Shown: piece after piece, positions 43,804 through 52,552 of the stretch
Layout of the letters: each line of letters opens with the position of its first letter
Numbering within the stretch: position 1 is the first letter of the stretch
Origin: Clostridium scatologenes
GTDB taxonomy: Bacteria > Bacillota > Clostridia > Clostridiales > Clostridiaceae
Assembly: GCF_000968375.1 (NCBI RefSeq)
Contig: NZ_CP009933.1
Coordinates: forward strand, 992,001-1,056,000
DNA length: 64,000 nt
Reading direction: 5' to 3'
Position numbers and translations under genes: made by a program
Notes under the pieces: model-generated
Told to the model about the DNA's origin: nothing
Database searches by the model: none
What the model saw: the letters and a program-made list of their open reading frames with translations, nothing else

Positions 43804-44775
43804 ATGAATTCAATAAACAGAGATAAGCAATTATATGCTGGTGAAGTAGATGTTATAAGAAGAGGCGATGATTGCACGATTTATAGGATTAATAATTCTT
43901 ATGGAAATGCTATTATAACAAGATATTCTGTATTTCCTGGTATTGAATTAATCCATAATGATGTTAATACACAATGGATAAGCGTAGATGAGGAACAACC
44001 AAAAAATATTTTTCAAATTAATTATTGCAAGGAAGGCATAGTTGAATGTAAGACCATAAAAGAAGGATATCTTTATATTTCAAAAGGAAATCTTGTCATA
44101 AACCAAAAATATAACATAAAAAATGATTACAAATTTCCTTTAAAACATTTTTATGGAATTACTGTGAATGTAAATCTTGATGAAGCGCCTAAATGTTTGT
44201 CTTGTATTTTGGAAGAAGTTTCAGTTAATTTATTAGAATTAAAAAATAAATTTTGTAAAAACGATAAGAGGTTTTTAGTGATAAAAGAAGATGAGAGCAT
44301 TGAGCATATTTTTTTAGAACTATACTCGGTTTCTGAAAAAATAAGAAAAGGTTATCATAAAGTAAAAATTTTAGAATTGTTTCTTTTTCTAAATAGTTTT
44401 GGACAGAAAAAATTAAAAGAGAGTAAGAATTATTATTCGAAAAGATATATTGATGTTATAAAAGAAATAAAGGAACATCTAACAATTCACCTTTCAGAAA
44501 AAATAACTTTAGATGAATTGTCAGTGCGGTTTAAAATTCCCCTTACAACAATGAAGTTTGTATTTAAAGAAATATATGGAGACAGCATTTATTCTTTTAT
44601 AAAATCATATAAAATGCAGAAGGCAGCAGAACTTTTAAAATATACTAATGAAGGCATTAATGAGATTTCAGGAAGTCTTGGATATGATAATGCAAGTAAA
44701 TTTTCGGAAGCATTTAAAAAGGTTATAGGAGTAAATCCAAGTGTATATCGAAAAAATGTGAAAATGGAACAGTGA
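43804..44775 (+). CDS. AraC-family regulator, PchR-like
   Basis: The 323-residue protein has a C-terminal AraC helix-turn-helix pair (about 220-320; ITLDELSVRFKIPLTTMKFVFKEIYG, INEISGSLGYDNASKFSEAFKKVIGV). Its long N-terminal part resembles PchR-type siderophore-sensing regulators. GGAGG precedes the ATG. The Fur box directly upstream strongly supports an iron role. Its targets are unknown; the chemoreceptor downstream is one candidate. Confidence 0.85.
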   Translation: MNSINRDKQLYAGEVDVIRRGDDCTIYRINNSYGNAIITRYSVFPGIELIHNDVNTQWISVDEEQPKNIFQINYCKEGIVECKTIKEGYLYISKGNLVINQKYNIKNDYKFPLKHFYGITVNVNLDEAPKCLSCILEEVSVNLLELKNKFCKNDKRFLVIKEDESIEHIFLELYSVSEKIRKGYHKVKILELFLFLNSFGQKKLKESKNYYSKRYIDVIKEIKEHLTIHLSEKITLDELSVRFKIPLTTMKFVFKEIYGDSIYSFIKSYKMQKAAELLKYTNEGINEISGSLGYDNASKFSEAFKKVIGVNPSVYRKNVKMEQ

Positions 44776-44855
44776 TGAAAAAATAGATTAGATAAAGTGA
44801 GTTTTAGAAGAACTTTATCCAGGCTCATAAAGTAGGTATCATCTAGTTAAGTAGA

Positions 44856-44894
44856 GAGTCAAAGTTTATGATGTTGTGCGAATCACTTGCTTCT
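44856..44894 (+). repeat. Second copy of the motif found before the nitrogenase-like operon
   Basis: This 39-base block matches 6089-6125. In the same frame it encodes MMLCESLASLKIG and stops with ATA GGA TAA. The hairpin of the first copy is missing, as if deleted. The rest of 44776-45123 holds a small inverted repeat (GATAAAGT/ACTTTATC), the GGTTAG site and the chemoreceptor promoter. Confidence 0.45.
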
Positions 44895-44968
44895 TTAAAG
44901 ATAGGATAAACAAAATGTAATAGATAGAATTAATTTAATGCTTGTAAAATTGAAAAAAGATACATAAT

Positions 44969-44986
44969 GGTTAGCTGAAACTAACC
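44969..44986. promoter_or_regulatory. GGTTAG-N6-CTAACC palindrome, site 5
   Basis: GGTTAGCTGAAACTAACC has perfect 6-base arms, the best of the five sites. It lies about 75 bases upstream of the -35 of the Fur-controlled chemoreceptor promoter. Confidence 0.65.
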
Positions 44987-45042
44987 AAAGAAAGGGAATG
45001 TGAAGTTATAAATTTTAAGTTAAAGTGGAAATAGTAATTTAT

Positions 45043-45100
45043 TTGACAAAGATATGAAACCTATGATAAGATATATGATAATGATAATCATTATCATATA
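45043..45100 (+). promoter_or_regulatory. Chemoreceptor promoter with perfect Fur box
   Basis: TTGACA (45043-45048) and TAAGAT (45067-45072) are followed at once by GATAATGATAATCATTATC (45077-45095), identical to the 19-base Fur consensus. Iron-dependent repression of the chemoreceptor is strongly suggested. Confidence 0.88.
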
Positions 45101-45123
45101 AAAACAATCAGGAGGCAAGGATA

Positions 45124-46389
45124 ATGACTAATGAATATGGTATTAAATCGAAAGTTGCTGTAAAAAGCAAATTAATAAACAGCATATTTATTGCTGCAAT
45201 TTTAATAATGAGTGTTTCAATTTTTATTTATTTCATTTCTTTTTACCAAAAGATAATAATGAATATAAGTGTAACAGTTTTATTGTCAGTTAGTATTGGA
45301 GTTGCTATTATTGAATTTAAAAAAGCGAGAGGTTTGAAAATATTAAATAATGTTATTATAGAAATGAAAAAAGAAAATTTTTTAGAGATAAAAGAAAAGT
45401 ATTTGAAAGATGAAACAGAAGTTGGACAAATAAGTAGGGCATTAAATGATATAATACTTACAAATAGTAATATATTACAACAAGTCAAGAGAGGTTCAAA
45501 AGATATAGATGCTCAAGCAATAGGATTAACATATATTTCAGAAGATATGTTAGATCTAACTTCCAATATAGCTAAATCTACAGAAATTGTTACACATGCA
45601 ACTAGAAATCAAAGGAGAAATGTATCCAGTATTGTAGAAAAATTATTTCAATTTGGAGAGTATGTAAATGGAGTAAGTGATAGTACTATATGTATTGATA
45701 ACTTAGCTAATGGTATCGATAAAAAATGTGAAAATACAAATCAAGAATTAAAAGAATTATCTGAAGTTATTGAAAATCTTAATAATAATTTTAGTAATTT
45801 TACAAAATTTTTAAATATGATGATGGATGATATAAAAAGTGTAAATGAAATGACAGATATAATAAATAATATTTCTGAGCAAACAAATTTATTAGCATTA
45901 AATGCTGCAATTGAAGCAGCAAGAGCAGGAGAGGCAGGAAAGGGGTTTAGTGTAGTTGCTGTTGAAATAAGAAAACTGGCAGAAATGAGTAAAAATTCTT
46001 CGAATAAAATATATCATATGGTTGATAACATATTAAAAAATATTTTAATAATAAATAAAAGAATATCAGTAATTGATACTGACATAATTAAACAAAATCT
46101 TGCTGTTGATAAAACTATAAATGTATTTAATGATATATCAAAAGAAATTGATATTATAATACCAAAGGCACATGAAATAGTAGAAGCCTTTAACAATATA
46201 AATGCTCAAAAAGAAAATATATTAACAGGAATGGAAGAAATATCGTCAATGTCACAGGAAATAATATTAACTACAGAAGAAATTTCAGATACAGCAAAGG
46301 AATTAAATTCAATGGGAGATGAAGTAACAGGTACAGCAAGTAATTTAAAAAAATCAATAAACAATATTGAAAAGATTGAAGTTATTTAA
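45124..46389 (+). CDS. Iron-regulated chemoreceptor-like protein without an extracellular sensor
   Basis: The 421-residue protein has two adjacent membrane helices (about 16-40 and 44-65) with only a few residues between them, then a cytoplasmic coiled-coil signalling domain with EQTNLLALNAAIEAARAGEAGKGF at about 250-275. There is no HAMP signature I can see and no ligand-binding domain, so it cannot sense an external ligand in the usual way. It may sense an internal or membrane state. GGAGG precedes the ATG; a perfect Fur box controls it. Confidence 0.85.
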   Translation: MTNEYGIKSKVAVKSKLINSIFIAAILIMSVSIFIYFISFYQKIIMNISVTVLLSVSIGVAIIEFKKARGLKILNNVIIEMKKENFLEIKEKYLKDETEVGQISRALNDIILTNSNILQQVKRGSKDIDAQAIGLTYISEDMLDLTSNIAKSTEIVTHATRNQRRNVSSIVEKLFQFGEYVNGVSDSTICIDNLANGIDKKCENTNQELKELSEVIENLNNNFSNFTKFLNMMMDDIKSVNEMTDIINNISEQTNLLALNAAIEAARAGEAGKGFSVVAVEIRKLAEMSKNSSNKIYHMVDNILKNILIINKRISVIDTDIIKQNLAVDKTINVFNDISKEIDIIIPKAHEIVEAFNNINAQKENILTGMEEISSMSQEIILTTEEISDTAKELNSMGDEVTGTASNLKKSINNIEKIEVI

Positions 46390-46464
46390 ATATGTATTAT
46401 GTTATAATAAAGGTTATAAATTCATATAATGATTAATATTGATTAAAATAACGGGAGAAAAAAT

Positions 46465-47067
46465 ATGGGCAGGGCATATACTTTAGAGGAAAAGAAACAA
46501 ATAAAAGAAAATTTAAAAAAATTTGCAAAAGAAATATTTAAAGAAAAAGGTGTTAAAAAAGCTAGAATTGAAGAAATAACTAAAGCAGTAGGAATATCTT
46601 TAGGTGGTTTTTATACTTTTTATAAAAATAAAGAAGAATTATTTTTAGATATTATAAATGATATAGAAAAAGAAATGTTTAAAAAGGTTATACAAGAGGC
46701 AAAAACTACTGAGGATAGTATTGAAGAATACTTCAGAAAAGTTACCTATATAATGTGTGAAAAAATGAATAAAAATAAAATTTTTATAGATAAAGATAGT
46801 GATGTGCTTAAGATTATTAATAATTCAAGTGAAGAAGATAAAAAAAGAGCTCTGGAAGAGGATTTATTTGTAATAGAAAGAATAAAGTCTATTTGGAGAG
46901 AAAGAGGTTGTAATATAGATACTCCAGCTGAAAAATTGTTAGGTGTATTTAGATGTATAACCACTATTAGATCTAATTCTGATATGATAGGCGAAAATGT
47001 TATTGATGAACTTACAGTGCATATTATAGATAAATTTGTAGAGGTATATATCACTGAAAATAGGTAA
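46465..47067 (+). CDS. TetR-family regulator
   Basis: The 200-residue protein has the TetR helix-turn-helix (EKGVKKARIEEITKAVGISLGGFYTFYKNKEELFLDII) and a normal-length ligand domain. GGGAGAAA precedes the ATG. It lies 230 bases before a phosphotransferase of the rifampin-modifying type on the same strand and may control it. A hairpin (AACAGTGCTGTGAAAA/TTTTCATAGCGCTGTT, 47119-47160) lies in between. Confidence 0.85.
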   Translation: MGRAYTLEEKKQIKENLKKFAKEIFKEKGVKKARIEEITKAVGISLGGFYTFYKNKEELFLDIINDIEKEMFKKVIQEAKTTEDSIEEYFRKVTYIMCEKMNKNKIFIDKDSDVLKIINNSSEEDKKRALEEDLFVIERIKSIWRERGCNIDTPAEKLLGVFRCITTIRSNSDMIGENVIDELTVHIIDKFVEVYITENR

Positions 47068-47296
47068 GAACTATTATGTTAATAGAAATTGATTTAGATA
47101 AAAAACGTGGTATACTAAAACAGTGCTGTGAAAAAATAAGTATATTTTCATAGCGCTGTTAGAATTAATTGATCAAATACTTGATATGTAGAAGTTGAGA
47201 TGATTATATATAAATTTATATAATATTTTTTTATTGAGTCTATGAAAAAATATATGAATTTTCATAGATTAATAAATACTAATAGGAGTGGATTAA

Positions 47297-49747
47297 ATGT
47301 ATGTTGTTGATTTAAATCATGTAAGAAAAGATGATATTTTAAAAGTTGGAGGAAAAGGCGCAAATTTAGGAGAAATGATTAAAGCTGGTATCAACGTACC
47401 AGAAGGCTTTTGTATAACAAGTAAAGCTTATTTTAGCTATATAGGAGAAAATAATATACACACTAAAATAGAGGAATTATTAAAAAAAGCTTATAAAAAT
47501 GAGGATAAGCTTGATATATATGCTGGTAAGATTGAAGAAATTATTATACAAGGTAAAATATCAGAAAGTATGAAACACGAAATTATAGAATACTATACAA
47601 GGTTAGGAAAAAACATAAGAGTTGCTGTTCGTTCTTCAGCAACGACAGAAGATTTGCTAGAAGCTAGTTTTGCAGGGCAACAGGAAACTTTTTTAAATGT
47701 ATATAAAATAGAAGATGTATTTGATAAGATAAAAAGATGCTGGGCATCGCTTTGGACTACAAGAGCTATTAAGTATAGACAACAAATGGGCTTTGATAAA
47801 GAAAAAATTTCTATTGCTATTGTAGTACAAATTATGATAGAAGGGCAAATATCAGGAGTATTATTTACAGTAAATCCTACTACAAATAGTAAAAATGAAA
47901 TAATGATCAATTCTGCTTATGGACTTGGTGAAGGGGTCGTATCTGGCACGGTAACACCAGATACTTATATTTGTTTGAAAAATAAGAGTAAGGTACTTAA
48001 AAAATACAAAGGTAGCAAAGAAATATCAATTGTCTATGACAATGTTAAAGGTATCAAAAGTATTGAAAATTCTAAAGAAAAAAGAGATGCTTTTACATTA
48101 AACGAAAATTATATTAAAAAGCTTGTTTCTACAGGAATAGATATAGAAAAATATTATGGATTTCCACAGGATATAGAGTGGACTATTAAAAATGATAATT
48201 TATATATACTGCAGGCAAGGGCAATTACTACTTTAAAGCATAGTGCAACAAAGATAGCTAAAAATACAATAAATAATTTTATAGAATACTGTCCTGTAGT
48301 TCCATATCCTTTGGATTTTCAACCTTTACTAATTATGGGTGAAGAAAAGGCAAATGTATTTAAAAAGATAGGAATGAAAATGGAAAGTGAATTAGATATG
48401 AAAGATGATGGTGAATTTGTTATAAAAGAATCTAAGCTTAAACCAACCATTAAAATCTTAAAAATTCCTTTTATATTTAAAAAATTTATGAATGAAAAAA
48501 ATAATATAACGGAAACAGAAAAATTTAATAAAAACATGTTATTAAGGATACAAAAGTTAGAAAATAAAAAACTTAGTAATTGTACATTGCAAGAACTTGG
48601 AATTTTATTGCAAGATATTATGAAAATTATTCATGAAATTGGTTATGTTCGATTTAGATATAGTATATTTCCACAAGTAATATTAGGAAAAATAATTGAA
48701 CACAAACTTAAAAAAATTGATAAAAGTCTTACAGAATATGATTTACTATCTGGATTAAAATATAAAACATGGTTAGTTAATGAAGAGCTTAAAGAATTAT
48801 CTCAAAATGCAAAGGATAATAGAGATATACATGAGTTTATTAATAATGATATATCAGATAAAGATGAAAAAATAATTATGAATGAATTAAAAGAAAAATG
48901 GCCTGGATACTATGAACAAGTTAAGAGATTTCTGAAAAAAAATGGATGGAAGTCTTCAATGTCTTATATACCTTTTTCAACTAAAAGCTGGAATGAAGAT
49001 TTAAGAGGTTTTTTATTTATAATTAAAGTAATGATGCAAAGTGAAAAAAATAAATTTGATACTGATAAATATAGAAACATTGAAGAAAAAATTATAGAAA
49101 AATTTGGAAAATATAAAAGTGAAAGATTTTTAAAACAGATAGGGGTTTATAGATATAATCATGTGAAAAGAGAGGAAAGCTTATACATGATTGAAACATG
49201 CTATGGATTAAGTAGAGGCATAGTTAAAGAAATTCTTATAAGGATACCCAATGTTTTAGAAAGTGAAAAAGATATATTGTATTTGACTTTAGACGAAGTT
49301 TACAGTGTATGTAAAATGCCAAAGAATAATATTCAAGAATTAAAGAAAAAAATTTGTATAAGAAAAAGAGCAAGAATAAAAAACATGGCATTATGGAATA
49401 ATTGTGAATTTATAGATGAAAAATTAGATTGTAAAATACTTAAAGGTTTATCTGGAAGTAAAGGAAGAATTTCAGGAAAAGCATGTATTGTAAATAGTGT
49501 GAAAGAATTTAACAAGTTGAAAAAAGGAGATATTTTAGTATGTAAATTTACAGATCCAGTTTGGACTCCTCTTTTTTCAATTGCTAAAGCTGTAGTAACA
49601 GACAGCGGAGGACCACTATCTCACAGTGCTATTGTTGCTAGGGAATATGGTATACCAGCAGTGCTTGGAGTAGGAAATGCCACAGTTCTTTTAAAGGATG
49701 GAGATGAAATTGTAGTTGATGGGGATAAAGGAGAGGTGATATTTTAA
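47297..49747 (+). CDS. Rifampin phosphotransferase-like (PEP-synthase-related) enzyme
   Basis: The 816-residue protein has an N-terminal PPDK/PEP-synthase ATP-grasp domain (about 1-310; GGKGANLGEM, VRSSATTEDLLEASFAGQQETFLNV, SGVLFTVNPTT, DIEWTI, LQARAIT). A long central region (about 320-700) follows, then a C-terminal swivelling domain with the phospho-carrier His776 (GGPLSHSAIVARE). The swivel domain sits at the very end with no PEP/pyruvate barrel, which is the layout of RPH, not PEP synthase. RPH inactivates rifamycins by phosphorylation. The central substrate domain varies in this family, so the drug is not certain. GGAG precedes the ATG. Confidence 0.82.
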   Translation: MYVVDLNHVRKDDILKVGGKGANLGEMIKAGINVPEGFCITSKAYFSYIGENNIHTKIEELLKKAYKNEDKLDIYAGKIEEIIIQGKISESMKHEIIEYYTRLGKNIRVAVRSSATTEDLLEASFAGQQETFLNVYKIEDVFDKIKRCWASLWTTRAIKYRQQMGFDKEKISIAIVVQIMIEGQISGVLFTVNPTTNSKNEIMINSAYGLGEGVVSGTVTPDTYICLKNKSKVLKKYKGSKEISIVYDNVKGIKSIENSKEKRDAFTLNENYIKKLVSTGIDIEKYYGFPQDIEWTIKNDNLYILQARAITTLKHSATKIAKNTINNFIEYCPVVPYPLDFQPLLIMGEEKANVFKKIGMKMESELDMKDDGEFVIKESKLKPTIKILKIPFIFKKFMNEKNNITETEKFNKNMLLRIQKLENKKLSNCTLQELGILLQDIMKIIHEIGYVRFRYSIFPQVILGKIIEHKLKKIDKSLTEYDLLSGLKYKTWLVNEELKELSQNAKDNRDIHEFINNDISDKDEKIIMNELKEKWPGYYEQVKRFLKKNGWKSSMSYIPFSTKSWNEDLRGFLFIIKVMMQSEKNKFDTDKYRNIEEKIIEKFGKYKSERFLKQIGVYRYNHVKREESLYMIETCYGLSRGIVKEILIRIPNVLESEKDILYLTLDEVYSVCKMPKNNIQELKKKICIRKRARIKNMALWNNCEFIDEKLDCKILKGLSGSKGRISGKACIVNSVKEFNKLKKGDILVCKFTDPVWTPLFSIAKAVVTDSGGPLSHSAIVAREYGIPAVLGVGNATVLLKDGDEIVVDGDKGEVIF

Positions 49748-49834
49748 AGTAGCATATTAATGATGGTATCGATAGGATAAATAATTAATATTTTAGTTAA
49801 TTTGTAGAAAGTATACTAAATATGATAAAAAATA

Positions 49835-49882
49835 TTGACGAAATACCATTATGATGATATTATGATAATGAAAATCATTATC
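49835..49882 (+). promoter_or_regulatory. Promoter with Fur box for the small-protein/ATPase pair
   Basis: TTGACG (49835-49840) and TATTAT (49858-49863) are spaced by 17 bases. GATAATGAAAATCATTATC (49864-49882), one mismatch from the Fur consensus, starts at the end of the -10. Confidence 0.85.
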
Positions 49883-49905
49883 AAATACGAAAGGAAGAGA
49901 TAGAT

Positions 49906-50163
49906 ATGAAAAACATTTTTGGAAAAGAAAGATCATTAATATTTGCAGGAGGAGTTTTAGTTGGAACTTTAGGATTAAGTCTTTTAAAAAGTAAAACAGC
50001 TAAAAACTTTTATGTTAAGACATTAGCTGGCGGCATGAAAATTAGAAATGATGCTCAAAATTTATATGAAACAATAAGAGAAGATGCAGAAGATATGTGC
50101 TATGAAGCAAGTAAACAAGCTTTAGAAGAAGAAAAAAGCTGCTGCTGCGATAGTGAAAAATAA
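49906..50163 (+). CDS. Small membrane protein with Cys tail, FezA-like (DUF6110-type)
   Basis: The 85-residue protein has one hydrophobic, glycine-containing segment (SLIFAGGVLVGTLGLSLL), a helical charged part and a cysteine-rich tail (CCCDSEK). GGAAGAGA precedes the ATG. It sits between a Fur box and a P1B ATPase. In known ferrosome systems (Clostridioides difficile, Desulfovibrio) a small membrane protein FezA and the ATPase FezB form iron-storing vesicles. Position, size and regulation fit FezA; sequence identity could not be checked. Confidence 0.6.
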   Translation: MKNIFGKERSLIFAGGVLVGTLGLSLLKSKTAKNFYVKTLAGGMKIRNDAQNLYETIREDAEDMCYEASKQALEEEKSCCCDSEK

Positions 50164-50313
50164 ATAGTTATGTATTAAACTCAAATTATGAAACCTAAAT
50201 TATGAAACATGGCTAATTTTAAAAATTAATAAATTTATTTTTTATATAGTGTGATTTTAACAAAGCAATTTTAATTGTAAGATTAGCCATTTATAAAAAG
50301 GTGTGATTAGCAG

Positions 50314-52395
50314 ATGAAGTATAAGATAATTCATGATATGCCAGGAAGAATAAGGGTAAGATGTGGTCAATTTGCATTTTCTTTGGAAGAAAGTTATAAA
50401 ATTGATTATGCATTAAGTAGAAATGGATATGTTGAAGAAGTCAATTCATGTCATATAACAGGAAGTATTTTAATTTACTACAAAGAAAGCTCCAAAATGA
50501 GAGTTCTAGAATTAGTTTCTAAGTTAAATTTAAACGATTTACCATCTATTAGTGATAAGAATATAGATAATTCAAAGGAAATTGATATTACTTTTAGAAG
50601 CAAGTTACTAAATATGGTAGGCAAAAGGTTTTTTATAAAGTTCTTTATACCAATGAGTATAGGTAAATTTTTATTATTTTACAGATCAATTAGATTCGTA
50701 AAAAAAGGATTTAAAAGTTTGTTTAATATGAAAATAAATGTTGATGTTTTAGATGCTGCATCCATTGGGGCTGCAATGATACAGAAAGAATATTCAACAG
50801 CTGGATCAATAATGTTCTTGCTCAGTGTATCGGACTTGTTAGAGGAATATACCAGAAAGAAAACTAAAAATGTTCTTACAAAAAGCTTGGCAGTAAATGT
50901 TGATAGTGTATGGTTAGCTAAGGATGATGAGGAAGTAATAGTTCCTATTTCTAATATTCAAATAGGAGATAAAATAAGGATTAATACTGGACACATGATT
51001 CCAGTAGATGGATCAGTTTATAATGGTATTGCAATGGTTAATGAAGCATCAATGACAGGAGAACCTTTAGCAATTGAAAAGAAGGCAGAGGATACAGTTT
51101 ATGCGGGAACTGTTGTAGAAGAAGGTTCAGTAATAATTGAAGTGAAAAAACTAAGTTCTGAGAGTAGAATAAGCAAGATTATTGAAATGGTTGATAAATC
51201 TGAAAATCTTAAAGCTAGTATTCAAAGTGAAGCAGAAAAGTTAGCTGATAACATAGTACCATTTACTTTTCTTGGGGCATTAGCTACATATGCAATTACA
51301 AGGAATATAACAAAAACCTTAGCTATACTGTTGGTTGACTATTCTTGTGCAATAAAATTATCTACACCTATATCAGTAATTTCAGCTATGAGGGAAGCAT
51401 CAACTCATAAAGTGATTGTTAAAGGTGGAAAATATTTAGAAATAATAGGGCAAGCAGACACAATTATATTTGATAAAACAGGAACTTTAACAGTTGCGAG
51501 TCCTACTGTAGCTAAGGTGATTCCTTTCAAAGGTTTTGAAAGAAACTATGTTTTAAAAACAGCAGCATGTTTGGAAGAGCATTTTCCTCACAGCGTTGCA
51601 AAAGCAATTGTAAAAAAGGCAGCAGAAGAAAATTTGAATCATAAGGAAGAGCATGCCGAAGTACAATATGTTGTCGCTCATGGAATTGCTTCATGCATAA
51701 ATGATGAAAAGGCTTTGGTTGGGAGTTATCATTTTGTATTTGAAGATGAAGGAGTAATTTTATCAGATGAACAGAAAACTATTATAGATGTGGAAGGCAA
51801 TGGATATTCTATCATATATTTAGCAGTGGGAGGACAAGCAGCTGGCTTTATTTGCATAAATGATCCTGTAAGAGAAGATGCAAAGAGGGTTATAGAAGAA
51901 CTAAAGAATTTAGGCATTGATCAAGTAATGATGATAACTGGTGATGGAGAAAAGACTGCAAGAATAGTGGCAGAAAGTTTAGAAATAGATAATTATTATT
52001 CGCAAGTACTTCCAGAAGATAAAGCAAAGATAATAGAAGAATTAAGGGAAAAAGGACATAAGGTTATTATGGTTGGCGATGGTATAAATGATTCTCCAGC
52101 TCTTGCAGCAGCTGATGTTTCAATAGCTATGAAGGATGCTTCAGATGTGGCTAAGGAAGTTGCAGATGTAACATTGATATCATCAGATTTGGAAAAGATT
52201 ATAACTATGCGTGTTTTAAGTAAAAAATTATTGAAAAAGATAAATAATAATTATAGTTTTATAGTGCTATTTAATACATCTTTGCTCTTGCTTGGATTGG
52301 GTGAGTATATTAAACCAACTACTTCAGCATTACTGCACAATCTTTCAACTATGGTCATAAGTGCAGTTAGCATGAGGCCTTGTTTAAAAAGCTAA
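50314..52395 (+). CDS. P1B-type ATPase with SCA membrane motif, FezB-like
   Basis: The 693-residue pump has an N-terminal domain without CxxC metal sites but with DMPGRIRVRC (8-17), TGE (248-250), phosphorylated Asp387 in DKTGT and GDGINDSPAL. The membrane metal site reads SCA (344-346) where copper and zinc pumps have CPC. This, with the arginine-rich N-terminal motif, points to the P1B-6-like subgroup that includes FezB of ferrosomes. The Fur box upstream of the operon fits an iron role. The ribosome site (AAAAGGTGTG) is moderate. It is distinct from the CPC ATPase at 41.7 kb. Confidence 0.8.
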   Translation: MKYKIIHDMPGRIRVRCGQFAFSLEESYKIDYALSRNGYVEEVNSCHITGSILIYYKESSKMRVLELVSKLNLNDLPSISDKNIDNSKEIDITFRSKLLNMVGKRFFIKFFIPMSIGKFLLFYRSIRFVKKGFKSLFNMKINVDVLDAASIGAAMIQKEYSTAGSIMFLLSVSDLLEEYTRKKTKNVLTKSLAVNVDSVWLAKDDEEVIVPISNIQIGDKIRINTGHMIPVDGSVYNGIAMVNEASMTGEPLAIEKKAEDTVYAGTVVEEGSVIIEVKKLSSESRISKIIEMVDKSENLKASIQSEAEKLADNIVPFTFLGALATYAITRNITKTLAILLVDYSCAIKLSTPISVISAMREASTHKVIVKGGKYLEIIGQADTIIFDKTGTLTVASPTVAKVIPFKGFERNYVLKTAACLEEHFPHSVAKAIVKKAAEENLNHKEEHAEVQYVVAHGIASCINDEKALVGSYHFVFEDEGVILSDEQKTIIDVEGNGYSIIYLAVGGQAAGFICINDPVREDAKRVIEELKNLGIDQVMMITGDGEKTARIVAESLEIDNYYSQVLPEDKAKIIEELREKGHKVIMVGDGINDSPALAAADVSIAMKDASDVAKEVADVTLISSDLEKIITMRVLSKKLLKKINNNYSFIVLFNTSLLLLGLGEYIKPTTSALLHNLSTMVISAVSMRPCLKS

Positions 52396-52451
52396 ATAAG
52401 AAAAATGTTATTTAAGATTTGCTATAACATTTTAGTAAAAGGTTAAATTAT

Positions 52452-52492
52452 AATCCCACATTGATAATGAATATCATTATTGATGTGGGATT
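52452..52492. promoter_or_regulatory. Fur-box-like hairpin between the ATPase and the methyltransferase
   Basis: Arms AATCCCACATTGATAATGA and TCATTATTGATGTGGGATT pair almost fully. The centre reads GATAATGAATATCATTATT, a Fur box with two mismatches. The element could end transcription, bind Fur, or both. Confidence 0.6.
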
Positions 52493-52552
52493 GCTGTAAT
52501 ATTAAGAAAAGTATATAATAAACATGTGTTTATTATAGAAAGGTGGAATATT

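Noticed and set aside
32291..44986. Calling the GGTTAG palindromes classical DtxR boxes
   Set aside because: Classical boxes have the two arms one base apart; here the spacer is six bases in all five sites.
47297..49747. Annotation as phosphoenolpyruvate synthase
   Set aside because: The PEP/pyruvate barrel is missing and the His domain is at the C-terminal end.
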